From NCBI GenBank assembly GCA_050743365.1, contig JBOGFI010000054.1, positions 1 to 14,788 of the forward strand: a stretch of DNA of 14,788 nt, written 5' to 3'. Every line of letters starts with the position of its first letter. Position 1 is the stretch's first letter. Positions 6,810 to 12,737 of this stretch are shown here, piece by piece. A program made the translations under genes and the position numbers. The notes beneath the pieces are model-generated. The model was not told the DNA's origin. It searched no databases and saw only the letters and a program-made list of their open reading frames with translations. This stretch comes from JBOGFI01 sp050743365 (GTDB taxonomy: Bacteria > Actinomycetota > Acidimicrobiia > IMCC26256 > JACDBD01).

Positions 6810-7687
6810 TTCTCTCCCTGACCACCCTCGCCGGTGGATGACGGGCCAACGGCGCCGCCCGGCGGCGTCGCCCCGGGAGGCAGCAGCGTGACCGGCGAAC
6901 CCGCCCGCAGCTTGCAGACGGTGGCCGCCGACTGCCGGTCGAGCGCGAGCGCGAGCAGCCCGTAGGAGTCGACCACGATCACCAGCTCGGAGGGCTTGGC
7001 GTCGGCGTAGGTCTCGACCCAGCGGGCGGAGCGCGCCTCGTCGCGAAAGCGCACCTCGACCGGCTCCCCCGGGCCGCCGCCGTGCGCGGTGAGCTCCTGC
7101 GGGTCGATGTTCAGCTGGCAGTTCCCGAAGCGGTCGACCCACCAGACCTCCCCTGCGATCGCGCCTCCCTCGTCGTGCTGCGGTAGCGACACCAGCCCGG
7201 GGACGAGACCGGCAGCGTCGATCTCCTCGCCCAGCTCGTGCAACTCCACGCCCGCGGCGAGATGGCCGGCGGCAGGGGAGAGCACGTCACGCCCGGCGAA
7301 GGTGGGCCCGGGGGCCGGCAGGTGGTACTCGGTGTTCGTGAGCGAGACCACGCGCTGCGCACCGCCGAGCATCGCCACCGCCGGCGCGAGCAGGCCGTTG
7401 TCGGGCCCGAGCAGCACCCCGTGCGCGACCTCGACCACGACGAGCCGCCGGTCGGTGCCGACTCCCGGGTCGACCACGGCCAGCACCAGGCCGCCTTCGG
7501 GGAGGTACTGCGCCGCCCGCACCAGGGTGAGCGCCCCTGCCCTGACGTCGTGGGGCGGCAGATCGTGCGTCACGTCGATGATCCGCAGCTCCGGGGCGAG
7601 GCCCAGCATGACCGACTTGCACACACCGACGAACTCGTCGGCGGTGCCGTAGTCACTCAGGAACGAGACGAACTGTCGGGTGGGCAC
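6806..7687 (-). CDS. SAM hydroxide adenosyltransferase-like protein (DUF62 / fluorinase-related)
   Basis: DUF62 enzymes cleave S-adenosylmethionine with an activated water to adenosine and methionine, and are related to fluorinases and chlorinases. The 293 residues start MPTRQFVSFLSDYGTADEFV, then ELRIIDVTHDLPPHDVRAGA, VLAVVDPGVGTDRRLVVVE, LLGPDNGLLAPAV, TFAGRDVLSPAAGHLA and, in the C-terminal barrel, VDRFGNCQLNI. Asp73 and Arg80 correspond to the catalytic Asp68 and Arg75 of the Pyrococcus horikoshii enzyme. The third catalytic residue, His127 in TFHGRD, is Ala131 here, so activity may be changed. The start is GTG 7687 without an obvious Shine-Dalgarno. About 30 extra Gly/Pro/Ser-rich residues close the protein, and its stop overlaps the start of the 30-residue membrane peptide. 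Confidence 0.88.
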   Translation of the reverse strand: MPTRQFVSFLSDYGTADEFVGVCKSVMLGLAPELRIIDVTHDLPPHDVRAGALTLVRAAQYLPEGGLVLAVVDPGVGTDRRLVVVEVAHGVLLGPDNGLLAPAVAMLGGAQRVVSLTNTEYHLPAPGPTFAGRDVLSPAAGHLAAGVELHELGEEIDAAGLVPGLVSLPQHDEGGAIAGEVWWVDRFGNCQLNIDPQELTAHGGGPGEPVEVRFRDEARSARWVETYADAKPSELVIVVDSYGLLALALDRQSAATVCKLRAGSPVTLLPPGATPPGGAVGPSSTGEGGQGEK

Positions 7688-7759
7688 AAGCGGGCTCGAC
7701 GTGGGGGACGACCAGCGCGACCGTACCGCTCCGCGCCGCTAGACCCGGGCTCGCGGCGG

Positions 7760-7954
7760 CTATCCGGCCTGCGTGTAGCGGGACTCGAGATAGGCGTCGA
7801 CGTCAACGTCGCGCACCCGGAACGAGCGCCCGATCCGGACCGCCGGCAGGTCACCCGCCTTGATCAACCGGTAGACCGTCATCGAGGACACCCGTAGCAA
7901 CTGCGCCACCTCCTGCACGGTCAGGAAGCGCGCCTTCGCGAACGATTGCGGCAC
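7760..7954 (-). CDS. Small excisionase-type helix-turn-helix DNA-binding protein
   Basis: A 64-residue protein that is almost only a MerR/excisionase-like winged HTH: FLTVQEVAQLLRVSSMTVYR (about 10-29), then LIKAGDLPAVRIGRSFRVRD, ending in an acidic helix DVDVDAYLESRY. GTG 7954 has AGGGG 6 nt upstream. It sits downstream of proC in the same direction, 119 nt away. Actinobacteria keep a protein of this kind next to proC (Rv0500A in M. tuberculosis), so this is a chromosomal regulator rather than a phage excisionase; there is no integrase or phage gene nearby. The 33-residue Rv0500B-type basic peptide that follows in mycobacteria is not found here. Targets are unknown. Confidence 0.88.
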   Translation of the reverse strand: MPQSFAKARFLTVQEVAQLLRVSSMTVYRLIKAGDLPAVRIGRSFRVRDVDVDAYLESRYTQAG

Positions 7955-8073
7955 GCGGCACCCCTTTACCCCTACAGCTCCTACCCGCTGGGCGGGAGCG
8001 TACGACGAGGTGCGAATGTTGTCGAGGTGGAAACTGCAAGGATCTGAGCCGGTCGGGCCGGATGGGGTGGGCG

Positions 8074-8883
8074 TCAGGAACGGGGCCGGCCCAGCTCGCG
8101 GGATCGCTCCGTGGCCGCCTGGACGGCCTCCAGGAACGCTGCCCGCACCCCGTGTGCCTCGAGCCGCTGGAGGCCGGCGGCGGTCGTCCCCCCCGGCGAG
8201 GTGACCGCGGCCCGCAGCGCCTCCGGGGTCTCGTCACCCTCGGCCAGCAGCGTGGCTGCGCCGAGCAGGGTCTCGTGCGTGAGCGTGACCGCCGTCTCGC
8301 GGGGAAGGCCCACCAGGACGCCCGCCTCGACCAGCGCCTCCGCCACGAGGAACACGTACGCCGGGCCCGACCCCGACAGGCCGGTCACGGCGTCGAGCAG
8401 ATCCTCGGGAACCTCGACCACCACCCCCACCGCGCCGAGTACGCGCTCGGCGAGGTCGAGGTCGGCGTCGGTCGCCAGCTTTCCGGGCGCGATGGCGGCG
8501 GCGCCCTTGCGAGCGACCGCGGCGGCGTTGGGCATGGCCCGGACGACCGGTCGGTCCGGGGCGGCAGTCTCCAGCGTGTCGAGCGTGACCCCGGCCGCGA
8601 TCGACAGCACGAGCGCGCTCGCGGGCAGCGTCGCCGCGCACTGCTCGAGCGCGGTGACGACGTCGCCGGGCTTGACCGCGACGACCACGAGCTCGGCATC
8701 GACCACGGCCCAGGCCGGGCTCGGCACCACCCGGACGGAGGGGAAGCGCTGCTCCAGCACCCGCCGCCGGTCCGCGTCGACCTCGGCCACCGAGATCACG
8801 TCGGGCTCCCAGCCGGCGTCGAGCAGGCCGGCCAGCAGAGCCTCGCCCATGCGCCCGCCGCCCAGGACGGCAATGGAGGTCAC
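8074..8883 (-). CDS. proC: Pyrroline-5-carboxylate reductase
   Basis: Last step of proline synthesis: NAD(P)H-dependent reduction of pyrroline-5-carboxylate. The 269 residues have an N-terminal Rossmann motif MTSIAVLGGGRMGEALLAGL, then ELVVVAVKPGDV, RAMPNAAAVARKGAAAI, and the conserved C-terminal blocks DAVTGLSGSGPAYVFLVAEA and AAVTSPGGTTAAGLQ. The GTG start at 8883 has no Shine-Dalgarno but a TACCCT 8 nt upstream, suggesting a leaderless or near-leaderless transcript. Upstream lies a structured region (8890-9110) discussed separately; downstream is the small HTH gene. Confidence 0.96.
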   Translation of the reverse strand: MTSIAVLGGGRMGEALLAGLLDAGWEPDVISVAEVDADRRRVLEQRFPSVRVVPSPAWAVVDAELVVVAVKPGDVVTALEQCAATLPASALVLSIAAGVTLDTLETAAPDRPVVRAMPNAAAVARKGAAAIAPGKLATDADLDLAERVLGAVGVVVEVPEDLLDAVTGLSGSGPAYVFLVAEALVEAGVLVGLPRETAVTLTHETLLGAATLLAEGDETPEALRAAVTSPGGTTAAGLQRLEAHGVRAAFLEAVQAATERSRELGRPRS

Positions 8884-8889
8884 GGGACG

Positions 8890-9110
8890 TCAGGGTAATC
8901 GTGGCGCCCGCGAGCGATCCCGGATCACACGCCGCGGACGGGCCCGAGGAACCATCGAGACCACCCCGCACTTCCCCGAACGGGGCGGGCTCTCCTGCAC
9001 CTCGGGCCCGATCCTGGCGCCACCCGTCGGTGGCGACTTCGCCACGCTAGCCCCCATCTCAACCACAGGCAAGACCTGACCATGAATTACTCTCTTAGAC
9101 TTCTTGCCAC
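8890..9110 (-). other. Structured intergenic element upstream of proC, with a possible 55-codon ORF
   Basis: An 11-bp perfect inverted repeat (8939-8949 with 9000-9010, CGGGCCCGAGG) encloses further pairing: GAGA 8957-8960 with TCTC 8991-8994, and CCCGC 8965-8969 with GCGGG 8985-8989. Beside it, CGCCACC-CGTC-GGTGGCG (9018-9035) and GTGGCG-ACTT-CGCCAC (9030-9045) share one arm, so they are mutually exclusive hairpins. The right end (9080-9117) is the most AT-rich stretch in the window and could hold a promoter for leftward transcription. A frame from ATG 9057 to TGA 8890 would encode 55 basic residues (MGASVAKSPPTGGARIGPEV at the start) and end 6 nt before the proC GTG. I cannot tell a leader RNA from a small gene. 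Confidence 0.4.
8892..8897 (-). promoter_or_regulatory. Candidate -10 element of proC
   Basis: TACCCT on the minus strand, 8 nt before GTG 8883. Transcription would begin at or within a few bases of the start codon. No -35 is recognisable. Confidence 0.4.
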
Positions 9111-9147
9111 AACCTACCAGTGGGGCTGCCGGCGGGGGGCCGCGGCC

Positions 9148-9576
9148 TCAGCTCCGGCCGAAGGCCAGCTTCACCACCGGCTGGAACCAGGTCTCGACCA
9201 GCTCGTACAGCACGCCGATGATGCGGTCGAGCTCGACCGCGCTCAGGTGCTCGAGCGCCACCCTCCCGACGAGGTACACGTCCCCGTCGGGGCCGATCGA
9301 GAAGCGGGCACCGTACATGGCGTGGTTATGGCGGAGAAGGTAGCGGTAGAGCTCGAGGTGGTTCGCCGGAGGATCGGGAAGGAAGTACACCTCGTAGCGC
9401 AGCGTGCGCTCGTGCAGGTCGAAGTAGATGGTCGTCGCGTCGCGGGCGTCACACCCGAAGCGCACGTACCACCGCCGCAGCTCGGGGTCGTACTCGACCG
9501 TCTGGATGTGCTCCGCGGCCGCCACCGGTCCCTCGAGGTGACCGGCGATCAACCGGTGAGCGTGACTCAGCTGCAC
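9148..9576 (-). CDS. YbjN-domain protein
   Basis: A 142-residue protein of the YbjN family (type III secretion chaperone-like fold). It reads TVEYDPELRRWYVRFGCDAR, TTIYFDLHERTLRYEVYFLP, LELYRYLLRHNHAMYGARFS, IGPDGDVYLVGRVALEHLS and ends VVKLAFGRS. The open frame extends to 9888, but that part is the shadow of mshA and is Arg-rich. Homology begins around HAHRLIAGHLEG. I chose GTG 9576, which overlaps the mshA end by 10 nt; TTG 9552 is the alternative, and neither has a clear Shine-Dalgarno. A YbjN-domain gene directly after mshA also occurs in mycobacteria (Rv0487 after Rv0486), which supports the call. Its molecular role is unknown; I make no claim that it acts in mycothiol synthesis. Confidence 0.85.
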   Translation of the reverse strand: MQLSHAHRLIAGHLEGPVAAAEHIQTVEYDPELRRWYVRFGCDARDATTIYFDLHERTLRYEVYFLPDPPANHLELYRYLLRHNHAMYGARFSIGPDGDVYLVGRVALEHLSAVELDRIIGVLYELVETWFQPVVKLAFGRS

Positions 9577-10796
9577 TGCACGGGGGCGCGGGCAACGAGG
9601 TCGCCGTAGAGGCGGCGCAGCCGCGCCGCCGCGATGCTCCACGTGTACCGAGCCGCGCGCGCCGCGGCGTTGCGACCCAACTCGGCAGCGAGGTCGGGCG
9701 AGTCGAGTAGCAGGGCCACCGGCGCCGCGTACTCGTGCGCCGAACGCCCCTCCACGAGGAAGCCGGTGTCGCCGTCCTCGACGAGCGAGCGCAGCCCGCC
9801 CACGCTCGCGGCGACGACGGGCGTGCCGCACGCGGCTGCCTCCAGGGCCACCAAGCCGAACGACTCCGTGCGCGACGGCACCAGACACACGTCGGCGGCC
9901 TGGTAGTAGGCCGCCAGATCGTCATGCGGCTGCGGCGGAACGAAGCGAACCTGCTCGGAGAGCTCGAGGGACGCCACGAGGTCGTGCAACCGCGCGAGCT
10001 CCGACTCTCCTTGCGGGCCGCTGGGCCCGCCCACGACGAGCAGGACCGCTCCGGGGTCGCCGAGCTCGGCGAGCGCTCGCATCGCGAGGTCGGCGCCCTT
10101 GAGCGGCTGGATTCGACCGACGAAGAGGAGTAATCGTTCGACAGAGCCGAGTCCGAGGGCGCGCCGTGCGGCGCCGCGATCACCAGGGACGAACACGTGA
10201 TGGTCGACACCCGGCGGCACGATCTCGATGCGCTCGCGATCGGCGTCGTACAACGACACGAGCTGCTCGCGCTCCTCGCCGGTGGAAGCGACCATGAGAT
10301 CGGCGCACCGGACAACCTCCGCCTCGGACCGGGCCCGGATCGCGGGGTCGTCGCCCGCGCCCGCCTCGGCCTTGACGCGATCGAGCGTGTGGAACGTCGC
10401 GGCGAGCGGCAGGTCGAGGTCGTGCTTGAGCCGGTGCCCGACGGCGCCCGAGATCCAGTAGTTGGCGTGGAGGGCGCCGTAGTCGCCCCCGCACCGGTCG
10501 AGGAGGGCGAGCACCGCGTCCGCGAAGGGATCGACCAGCTCGGGAAGCGTGTGCTTGGGGACCGGGGCAAGGGGGCCGGCCGGCAGGTGCAGCACCCGGA
10601 AACCCGGCTCCACCACCACGACCGGCGGCTGCTCGGCGTGCTCGGCTCTCGTCAGGACGTCGCAGGCGACCCCCGCACGCGCGAGCGCTGATCCGAGGGC
10701 ACGCACGTAGACGTTCATGCCGCCGCCGTCGCCTGCACCCGGCTGGGCCAGCGGCGACGTATGCACGCTGAGCATGGCCAGCCGACGCACAGACAT
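9567..10796 (-). CDS. mshA: D-inositol-3-phosphate glycosyltransferase-like GT4 enzyme (mycothiol synthesis)
   Basis: MshA transfers GlcNAc from UDP-GlcNAc to 1L-inositol-1-phosphate, the first step of mycothiol synthesis. The 409-residue protein has two GT-B Rossmann domains. The N-terminal one shows RRLAMLSVHTSPLAQPGAGD, GGGMNVYVRALG and LHANYWISGAVGHRL; the C-terminal one shows IVPPGVDHHVFVPGD, LLFVGRIQPLKGADLAMRAL and the donor-site E-x7-E in ESFGLVALEAAACGTPVVAA. The opening is nearly identical to mycobacterial MshA as I remember it. ATG 10796 has no Shine-Dalgarno; TAGGCT lies 9 nt upstream. It is followed by the YbjN-domain gene. A related sucrose synthase-like GT4 enzyme is the alternative, but the SVHTSPLAQPG block and neighbour gene favour MshA. 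Confidence 0.85.
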   Translation of the reverse strand: MSVRRLAMLSVHTSPLAQPGAGDGGGMNVYVRALGSALARAGVACDVLTRAEHAEQPPVVVVEPGFRVLHLPAGPLAPVPKHTLPELVDPFADAVLALLDRCGGDYGALHANYWISGAVGHRLKHDLDLPLAATFHTLDRVKAEAGAGDDPAIRARSEAEVVRCADLMVASTGEEREQLVSLYDADRERIEIVPPGVDHHVFVPGDRGAARRALGLGSVERLLLFVGRIQPLKGADLAMRALAELGDPGAVLLVVGGPSGPQGESELARLHDLVASLELSEQVRFVPPQPHDDLAAYYQAADVCLVPSRTESFGLVALEAAACGTPVVAASVGGLRSLVEDGDTGFLVEGRSAHEYAAPVALLLDSPDLAAELGRNAAARAARYTWSIAAARLRRLYGDLVARAPVQCS

Positions 10797-10805
10797 CGAG
10801 GCGAC

Positions 10806-10811
10806 AGCCTA
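10806..10811 (-). promoter_or_regulatory. Candidate -10 element of mshA
   Basis: TAGGCT on the minus strand, 9 nt before ATG 10796, in the short gap after the XRE regulator gene. It is consistent with a leaderless mshA transcript. Confidence 0.35.
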
Positions 10812-10844
10812 CCCGGGGGTCGCGCGCCGCCCGCTCAGAGTTGG

Positions 10845-11237
10845 TCAGCCGACGCGGGAGTGCTCGGCGGCGACGTCGGTGCCCGTCTCCTCGGCCCGTT
10901 CGCGCTGGAACGACCGGTAGATCTCGACGAGGGCCTGCTTCTGGCGCTCGCTGATCGTCGGGTCGCGCAGGATGTCACCGACGAGGTCTTGCTCGTCCTC
11001 GCGCTGCTCGAGGATGCCCGCCCGCACGTACAGGGTCTCGGCCGAGATGCGCAGGCCCCGGGCGATGGCCTGGAGGATCTTCGCGCTCGGCTCGCGCAGG
11101 CCACGCTCGATCTGGCTGAGGTACGGGTTGGAGATGCCCGTCAGCTCGCTGAGCTTGCGCAGCGACAGGCGGGCGTTACGCCGCTGGTCGCGGATGAACG
11201 CGCCGAGGTCACCGAGCCGCTCCAGACCCTCATTCAC
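10845..11237 (-). CDS. XRE-family helix-turn-helix transcriptional regulator
   Basis: A 130-residue DNA-binding protein. An HTH_3 domain spans about 12-66: LGAFIRDQRRNARLSLRKLS, ELTGISNPYLSQIERGLREP, SAKILQAIARGLRISAETLY. A charged helical tail follows (ILRDPTISERQKQALVEIYR, SFQRERAEETG). The domain order and the SNPYLSQIERGLREPSAxIL block resemble the mycobacterial Rv0474-type regulators. The frame is open far upstream, but homology and coupling place the start at GTG 11237, which overlaps the stop of the RsiG-like gene as GTGA. That overlap suggests the two proteins are made together. Targets are unknown; the dense pairing with a predicted c-di-GMP-binding protein is the notable point. Confidence 0.88.
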   Translation of the reverse strand: MNEGLERLGDLGAFIRDQRRNARLSLRKLSELTGISNPYLSQIERGLREPSAKILQAIARGLRISAETLYVRAGILEQREDEQDLVGDILRDPTISERQKQALVEIYRSFQRERAEETGTDVAAEHSRVG

Positions 11238-11749
11238 GTACGCCCGACCTTGTGGCGACCGGCGAGGTCGAGCTCGATGGCGTCGATGACGCGGTGGAGG
11301 GCCTGCCGCCTCTCGGAGAGCTCGCGCTCGAGTGTTACCAGCTGCTCGATAGCCGAGCGCAGATCGTCCTCGGAGGTGGTGGGGAGGTTGGCCAGGGTGC
11401 CGTCGAACACGAGGTGCTCGAGGCCACGGTTCCAGGTGATGGCCATCGACGGCGCCAGGTGCCGGGGCAGGCGGCTGTGCGTGGCAGGGGCGCGCGGGCC
11501 CTCGTCGGCCAGGATCCGGGGCAGCGCGGCGATCAGGTCGCCGACCGAGCCGCCGGCGGCACGCCGGTCGAGCTCGGCGCGCATGATGTCGAGCCGGGCC
11601 TGAGCGAGACGGCGCACGTAGGACACCTCGGTCTCGATCTCGAGGCATTCCGAGTGCCTCGACCTCACGTCGTCGAACGAGCACGACGCCAGCTCCGCGA
11701 CGTAGGCGGGATCGAGAACACGGTCGATACGGCGCTGTTGGCGGGCCAT
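11234..11749 (-). CDS. RsiG-like protein with c-di-GMP-binding signature
   Basis: In Streptomyces, RsiG is an anti-sigma factor that holds WhiG when loaded with c-di-GMP, which it binds through two copies of E(x)3S(x)2R(x)3Q(x)3D on antiparallel helices. This 171-residue protein has an exact first copy, E39-S43-R46-Q50-D54, within ETEVSYVRRLAQARLDIMRA. A second copy, E141-S145-R148-H152-D156, within ERELSERRQALHRVIDAIEL, differs only by His for Gln. The two helices are separated by about 85 residues, as in Streptomyces RsiG. ATG 11749 is preceded by TATCCT 10 nt upstream and no Shine-Dalgarno. The stop overlaps the XRE regulator start. No sigma factor gene is visible in the window, so the partner is uncertain: a distant WhiG-like sigma factor or the XRE protein. 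Confidence 0.82.
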   Translation of the reverse strand: MARQQRRIDRVLDPAYVAELASCSFDDVRSRHSECLEIETEVSYVRRLAQARLDIMRAELDRRAAGGSVGDLIAALPRILADEGPRAPATHSRLPRHLAPSMAITWNRGLEHLVFDGTLANLPTTSEDDLRSAIEQLVTLERELSERRQALHRVIDAIELDLAGRHKVGRT

Positions 11750-11759
11750 CTCGAGGACG

Positions 11760-11765
11760 AGGATA
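11760..11765 (-). promoter_or_regulatory. Candidate -10 element of the RsiG-like/XRE operon
   Basis: TATCCT on the minus strand, 10 nt before ATG 11749, in the gap shared with the divergent superoxide dismutase gene. Confidence 0.4.
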
Positions 11766-11873
11766 CCAGTGGGATGGCGCGGGCGAGCACCCGGCCCCGG
11801 TTGGCCGGAACAGCCACGGGGAAAGACACGTTGGAGGAGACGAGGCAACCGATCGACACGGAGAAGCATCTGC

Positions 11874-12485
11874 ATGCCCGACTACACGCTGCCCGACCTG
11901 CCCTACGACTACGGAGCCCTCGAGCCCCACTACTCGGCCGAGATCCTCGAGCTGCATCACGACAAGCACCACGCCGCCTACGTGAAGGGCGCGAATGCCG
12001 CCCTCGACAAGCTGGGCGAGGCGCGCGAGACCGGCGAGTTCGACACCATCAACCAGCTCCAGAAGAATCTCGCGTTCAACCTGTCCGGCCACGTGCTGCA
12101 CTCGCTGTTCTGGCAGAACATGAGCCCCGATGGGGGCGACAAGCCCGACGGCGACCTGGCGGCAGCGATCGACGCGTCGTTCGGCGCGTTCGAGGGTTTC
12201 CGCGGCCAGCTCTCGGAGGCGGCGCTGAACGTGCAGGGCTCGGGGTGGGGCGCGCTCACCTGGGAGCCACTGGGCCAGCGGCTCATCGTCGAGCAGGTGT
12301 ACGACCACCAGAGCAACGTGGGCCAGGGCGCACCGCCGCTGCTGGTGCTCGACATGTGGGAGCACGCCTACTACCTGCAGTTCAAGAACGTGAAGGCCGA
12401 CTGGGTCGACGCGTTCTGGAACATCGTCAACTGGCCCGACGTCGCGGAGCGCTTCGAGAACGCGCAGACGCTCAAGCTGCTGTAG
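11874..12485 (+). CDS. sodA: Superoxide dismutase [Fe/Mn]
   Basis: Dismutates superoxide to oxygen and hydrogen peroxide. The 203 residues start MPDYTLPDLPYDYGALEPHY. Metal ligands are visible as His28 (LELHHDKHHAAYV), His76 (NLSGHVLHSLFWQNM), Asp160 and His164 (LDMWEHAYYLQF). GSGWGALTWEPLG and the closing VDAFWNIVNWPDVAERF are typical. His145 in VYDHQSN matches the position and context of mycobacterial SodA, an iron enzyme, so iron is possible, but metal choice cannot be settled from sequence. ATG 11874 has GGAGAA about 9 nt upstream; the frame is open further upstream but that part is Arg-rich and unrelated. There is no signal peptide. It is divergent from the RsiG-like gene (124 nt) and convergent with the MoaD-like gene, whose stop abuts its own. 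Confidence 0.96.
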   Translation: MPDYTLPDLPYDYGALEPHYSAEILELHHDKHHAAYVKGANAALDKLGEARETGEFDTINQLQKNLAFNLSGHVLHSLFWQNMSPDGGDKPDGDLAAAIDASFGAFEGFRGQLSEAALNVQGSGWGALTWEPLGQRLIVEQVYDHQSNVGQGAPPLLVLDMWEHAYYLQFKNVKADWVDAFWNIVNWPDVAERFENAQTLKLL

Positions 12486-12737
12486 CTACGAACCCCCGCT
12501 GACCGGGGGCAGGACCGCGACCTCGTCGCCGTCACGGAGCACGGTGGCGTCGCCGTCGGGCGGCTCGTCGCCGTTCACCCACACACGCGACGACTCCAGG
12601 ACCGTCGCGAACTCGTCGCCGTAGCCCCGACGCGCGGTCTGCAGCAGCTCACCCAGCGTGATCGGCGCCGCCGAGTGCGCCTCGGTGGCGCCGGCGGCTT
12701 CGCGCGCCGCGGCGAAGAGCCGGAGCGTGACCGTCAG
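12486..12737 (-). CDS. MoaD/ThiS-family sulfur-carrier-like protein
   Basis: A ubiquitin-fold protein of 83 residues, similar to the small subunit of molybdopterin synthase, which carries sulfur as a thiocarboxylate on its C-terminal glycine. It reads TVTLRLFAAAREAAGATEAH, then APITLGELLQ, SSRVWVNGDEPP, DGDEVAVLPPVSGGS. The frame contains no ATG, GTG or TTG near its beginning; CTG 12737 overlaps the TGA of the MaoC gene as CTGA, so I take CTG as the start by analogy with the ATGA and GTGA couplings nearby. The C-terminus is Gly-Gly-Ser rather than the free Gly-Gly a MoaD needs, so it would need trimming or serves another role. Its stop abuts the sodA stop (TAGCTA at 12483-12488). No other molybdenum-cofactor gene is in the window. 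Confidence 0.8.
   Translation of the reverse strand: MTVTLRLFAAAREAAGATEAHSAAPITLGELLQTARRGYGDEFATVLESSRVWVNGDEPPDGDATVLRDGDEVAVLPPVSGGS
12493..12509 (+). terminator. Hairpin just after the sodA stop
   Basis: CCCCCG-CTGAC-CGGGGG, a perfect 6-bp stem 7 nt beyond the sodA stop. It has no T-run, so it may be a weak terminator or mRNA-end stabiliser. It lies inside the last codons of the convergent MoaD-like gene, including those for the terminal Gly-Gly. Confidence 0.4.

Noticed and set aside
6505..6891. 128-codon plus-strand frame in the gap upstream of the acyl-CoA synthetase gene
   Set aside because: Low-complexity Arg/Pro/Ser product, no ribosome site, and its second half is antisense to the small membrane peptide and the DUF62 gene.
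7760..7954. Phage excisionase or prophage remnant
   Set aside because: The HTH is excisionase-like, but there is no integrase, attachment site or phage gene, and a similar gene next to proC is a known actinobacterial arrangement.
8939..9010. Inverted repeat as a transposon or MITE end
   Set aside because: The repeats are internal to the gap, there is no target-site duplication or terminal repeat pair, and no transposase gene is nearby.
9082..9609. 175-codon plus-strand frame starting at the AT-rich spot
   Set aside because: It is antisense to the YbjN-domain gene and to the mshA end, with no recognisable motif; the minus-strand proteins are well supported.
11238..12365. N-terminal extension of the XRE regulator to a 506-codon frame
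   Set aside because: It would cover the RsiG-like gene and run antisense to sodA. Family homology begins at the GTG coupled to the RsiG-like stop.
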